Source: Clostridiaceae bacterium (GTDB lineage Bacteria; Bacillota_A; Clostridia; Acetivibrionales; Acetivibrionaceae). Taken from it: DNA of 5,708 nt. The translations under genes and the position numbers were made by a program. Numbering within the stretch: position 1 is the stretch's first letter; each line of letters starts with the position of its first letter. This document shows, one piece after another, positions 4,835 to 5,708 of the stretch. The notes beneath the pieces were generated by a model. That model was not told the DNA's origin, ran no database searches, and saw nothing but the letters and a program-made list of their open reading frames with translations. The stretch spans positions 1 through 5,708 of the forward strand of contig JAAZCB010000775.1 of assembly GCA_012513545.1 (NCBI GenBank), given 5' to 3'.

Positions 4835-5708
4835 CTATATCCAAAATTTATCCCTTAAGTTATTCATATCTATTTCTTTACCTATTTTTTTACCTAATCC
4901 TTTAAGTAATGAAAGTTCAAAGATTCTCTGTGCAAAAAAGATATCATGAATTGATAGTCCTATATTATATACCATAATTCTTTCAGTATTGTTTTTCCTT
5001 CCTTCTGCCCCTCCATTAATAACATTTGATACTTCAGCAAATTTCTTAAACCTGCTAAAGTATTTAAAACCTTTTACATGATCTGTATCGTCAGCATATA
5101 TTTTATCAAAAAACAAATCACAGTTTGTAAACCCTCTAGTGTGAATAGGTACAACAAGACAGCCTTCATCAAAACACTCATCAGAACAAATATCATCTTC
5201 AAAATAAGTCACAGATGATATTATTACATCACTACCAATAACTGTATCTTCGTAAGAATCACAAAACTCAAAAACAATACTTTTTGGATTAGTTAAGTTT
5301 TTAACATATTCTTCAAAGTCAATATGCTGATTTTTATACTTCAATAGTTTTAATGTCAATTTATAATTAGGGTATAAAGCTAATAGTACTTTCAAAGTAG
5401 CACGTGCCTGATTACCCAGCCCTATAATTCCAATTTTGTTAAAATTCTCTTTGGCAAACATTTTTATTGTATGTGCAGCCACTGCACCAGTACGCATAGT
5501 TGTAATAAAATTTCCATCAAGAAGCGCATTGAAACTGCCTGTAGAATAGTCAAACAACATTATCTGGCTATCTAATGTTGGAACTCTAGCCGGATACCTT
5601 GTTACCAGTTTTAAGCCACCTACATTATATTTAGGCAATAATGAAGGCATTACATTATAAAATATGTCTTTAGCAGGCTTTATGCTCATTTTTGAAGGCA
5701 GTATTACA
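4835..5708 (-). CDS. Ornithine cyclodeaminase/mu-crystallin family protein (5' end outside window)
   Basis: The first visible Met is at 5689, but the frame is open to the edge, adding V-I-L-P-S-K before it. OCD-family proteins run to about 310-340 residues and have such a P-x-K segment before the MPxL region, so the true start lies off the window; 284 residues follow the visible Met. Counting from that Met: MPSLL (14-18); GGLKLV with K27, the expected substrate-binding Lys; RTGA (66-69); a dinucleotide-binding motif GLGNQA (90-95) after a beta strand; DD (200-201), the likely acid pair; EGR (229-231); and GLSIHD (244-249), where most relatives have Gln before the Asp. The family includes NAD-dependent cyclodeaminases, alanine dehydrogenase and SbnB-like enzymes that make diaminopropionate; the substrate here is not determinable. 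It is separated from the polysaccharide genes by the promoter region and may belong to a different operon. Confidence 0.9.
   Translation of the reverse strand, partial: VILPSKMSIKPAKDIFYNVMPSLLPKYNVGGLKLVTRYPARVPTLDSQIMLFDYSTGSFNALLDGNFITTMRTGAVAAHTIKMFAKENFNKIGIIGLGNQARATLKVLLALYPNYKLTLKLLKYKNQHIDFEEYVKNLTNPKSIVFEFCDSYEDTVIGSDVIISSVTYFEDDICSDECFDEGCLVVPIHTRGFTNCDLFFDKIYADDTDHVKGFKYFSRFKKFAEVSNVINGGAEGRKNNTERIMVYNIGLSIHDIFFAQRIFELSLLKGLGKKIGKEIDMNNLRDKFWI

Noticed and set aside
5687..5689. ATG at 5689 as the true start of the OCD-family gene
   Set aside because: The frame is open to the window edge, no ribosome site precedes this ATG, and the family has about 30-50 more residues upstream.

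Overview
The window is AT-rich, and codon use leans heavily on A and T. It carries Gram-positive style ribosome binding sites and one consensus sigma-A promoter. Gene content and composition suggest a low-GC Firmicute, most likely a clostridial species; that placement is an inference. All confidently called genes lie on the minus strand, so they read from the right edge to the left.

Right edge (4835-5708): a gene of the ornithine cyclodeaminase/mu-crystallin family. Its 5' end lies outside the window, because the frame stays open upstream of the first visible Met. Next comes a 504-base gap (4331-4834). It holds the remains of what looks like a small mobile element, with a broken reading frame on the plus strand (4631-4780). 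Closer to the next gene are an AT-only inverted repeat and a strong minus-strand promoter (TTGACA, 17 bases, TACAAT) whose -10 box and start site sit inside a near-perfect 39-base palindrome.

Left of that promoter is a surface-polysaccharide gene set: a long Wzz-type chain-length protein (3053-4330), a winged-helix regulator of the kind found in exopolysaccharide loci (2351-2869), and a large O-antigen ligase/polymerase-type membrane protein (1-2314) that runs off the left edge. The ligase-type protein would polymerise or transfer the sugar chain outside the membrane, the Wzz protein would set chain length, and the regulator would tune the operon. There is no tyrosine kinase, glycosyltransferase or flippase in view, so this is a fragment of a larger locus. 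The 183-base gap between the Wzz gene and the regulator contains a 10-base inverted repeat that may be an operator.

No tRNA, rRNA, CRISPR array or convincing intrinsic terminator was found. The most interesting points are the palindrome-embedded promoter, a beta-rich insertion in the extracellular loop of the ligase, a regulator with an apparently degenerate C-terminal nucleotide-fold domain, and slippage-prone repeats in the ligase gene.
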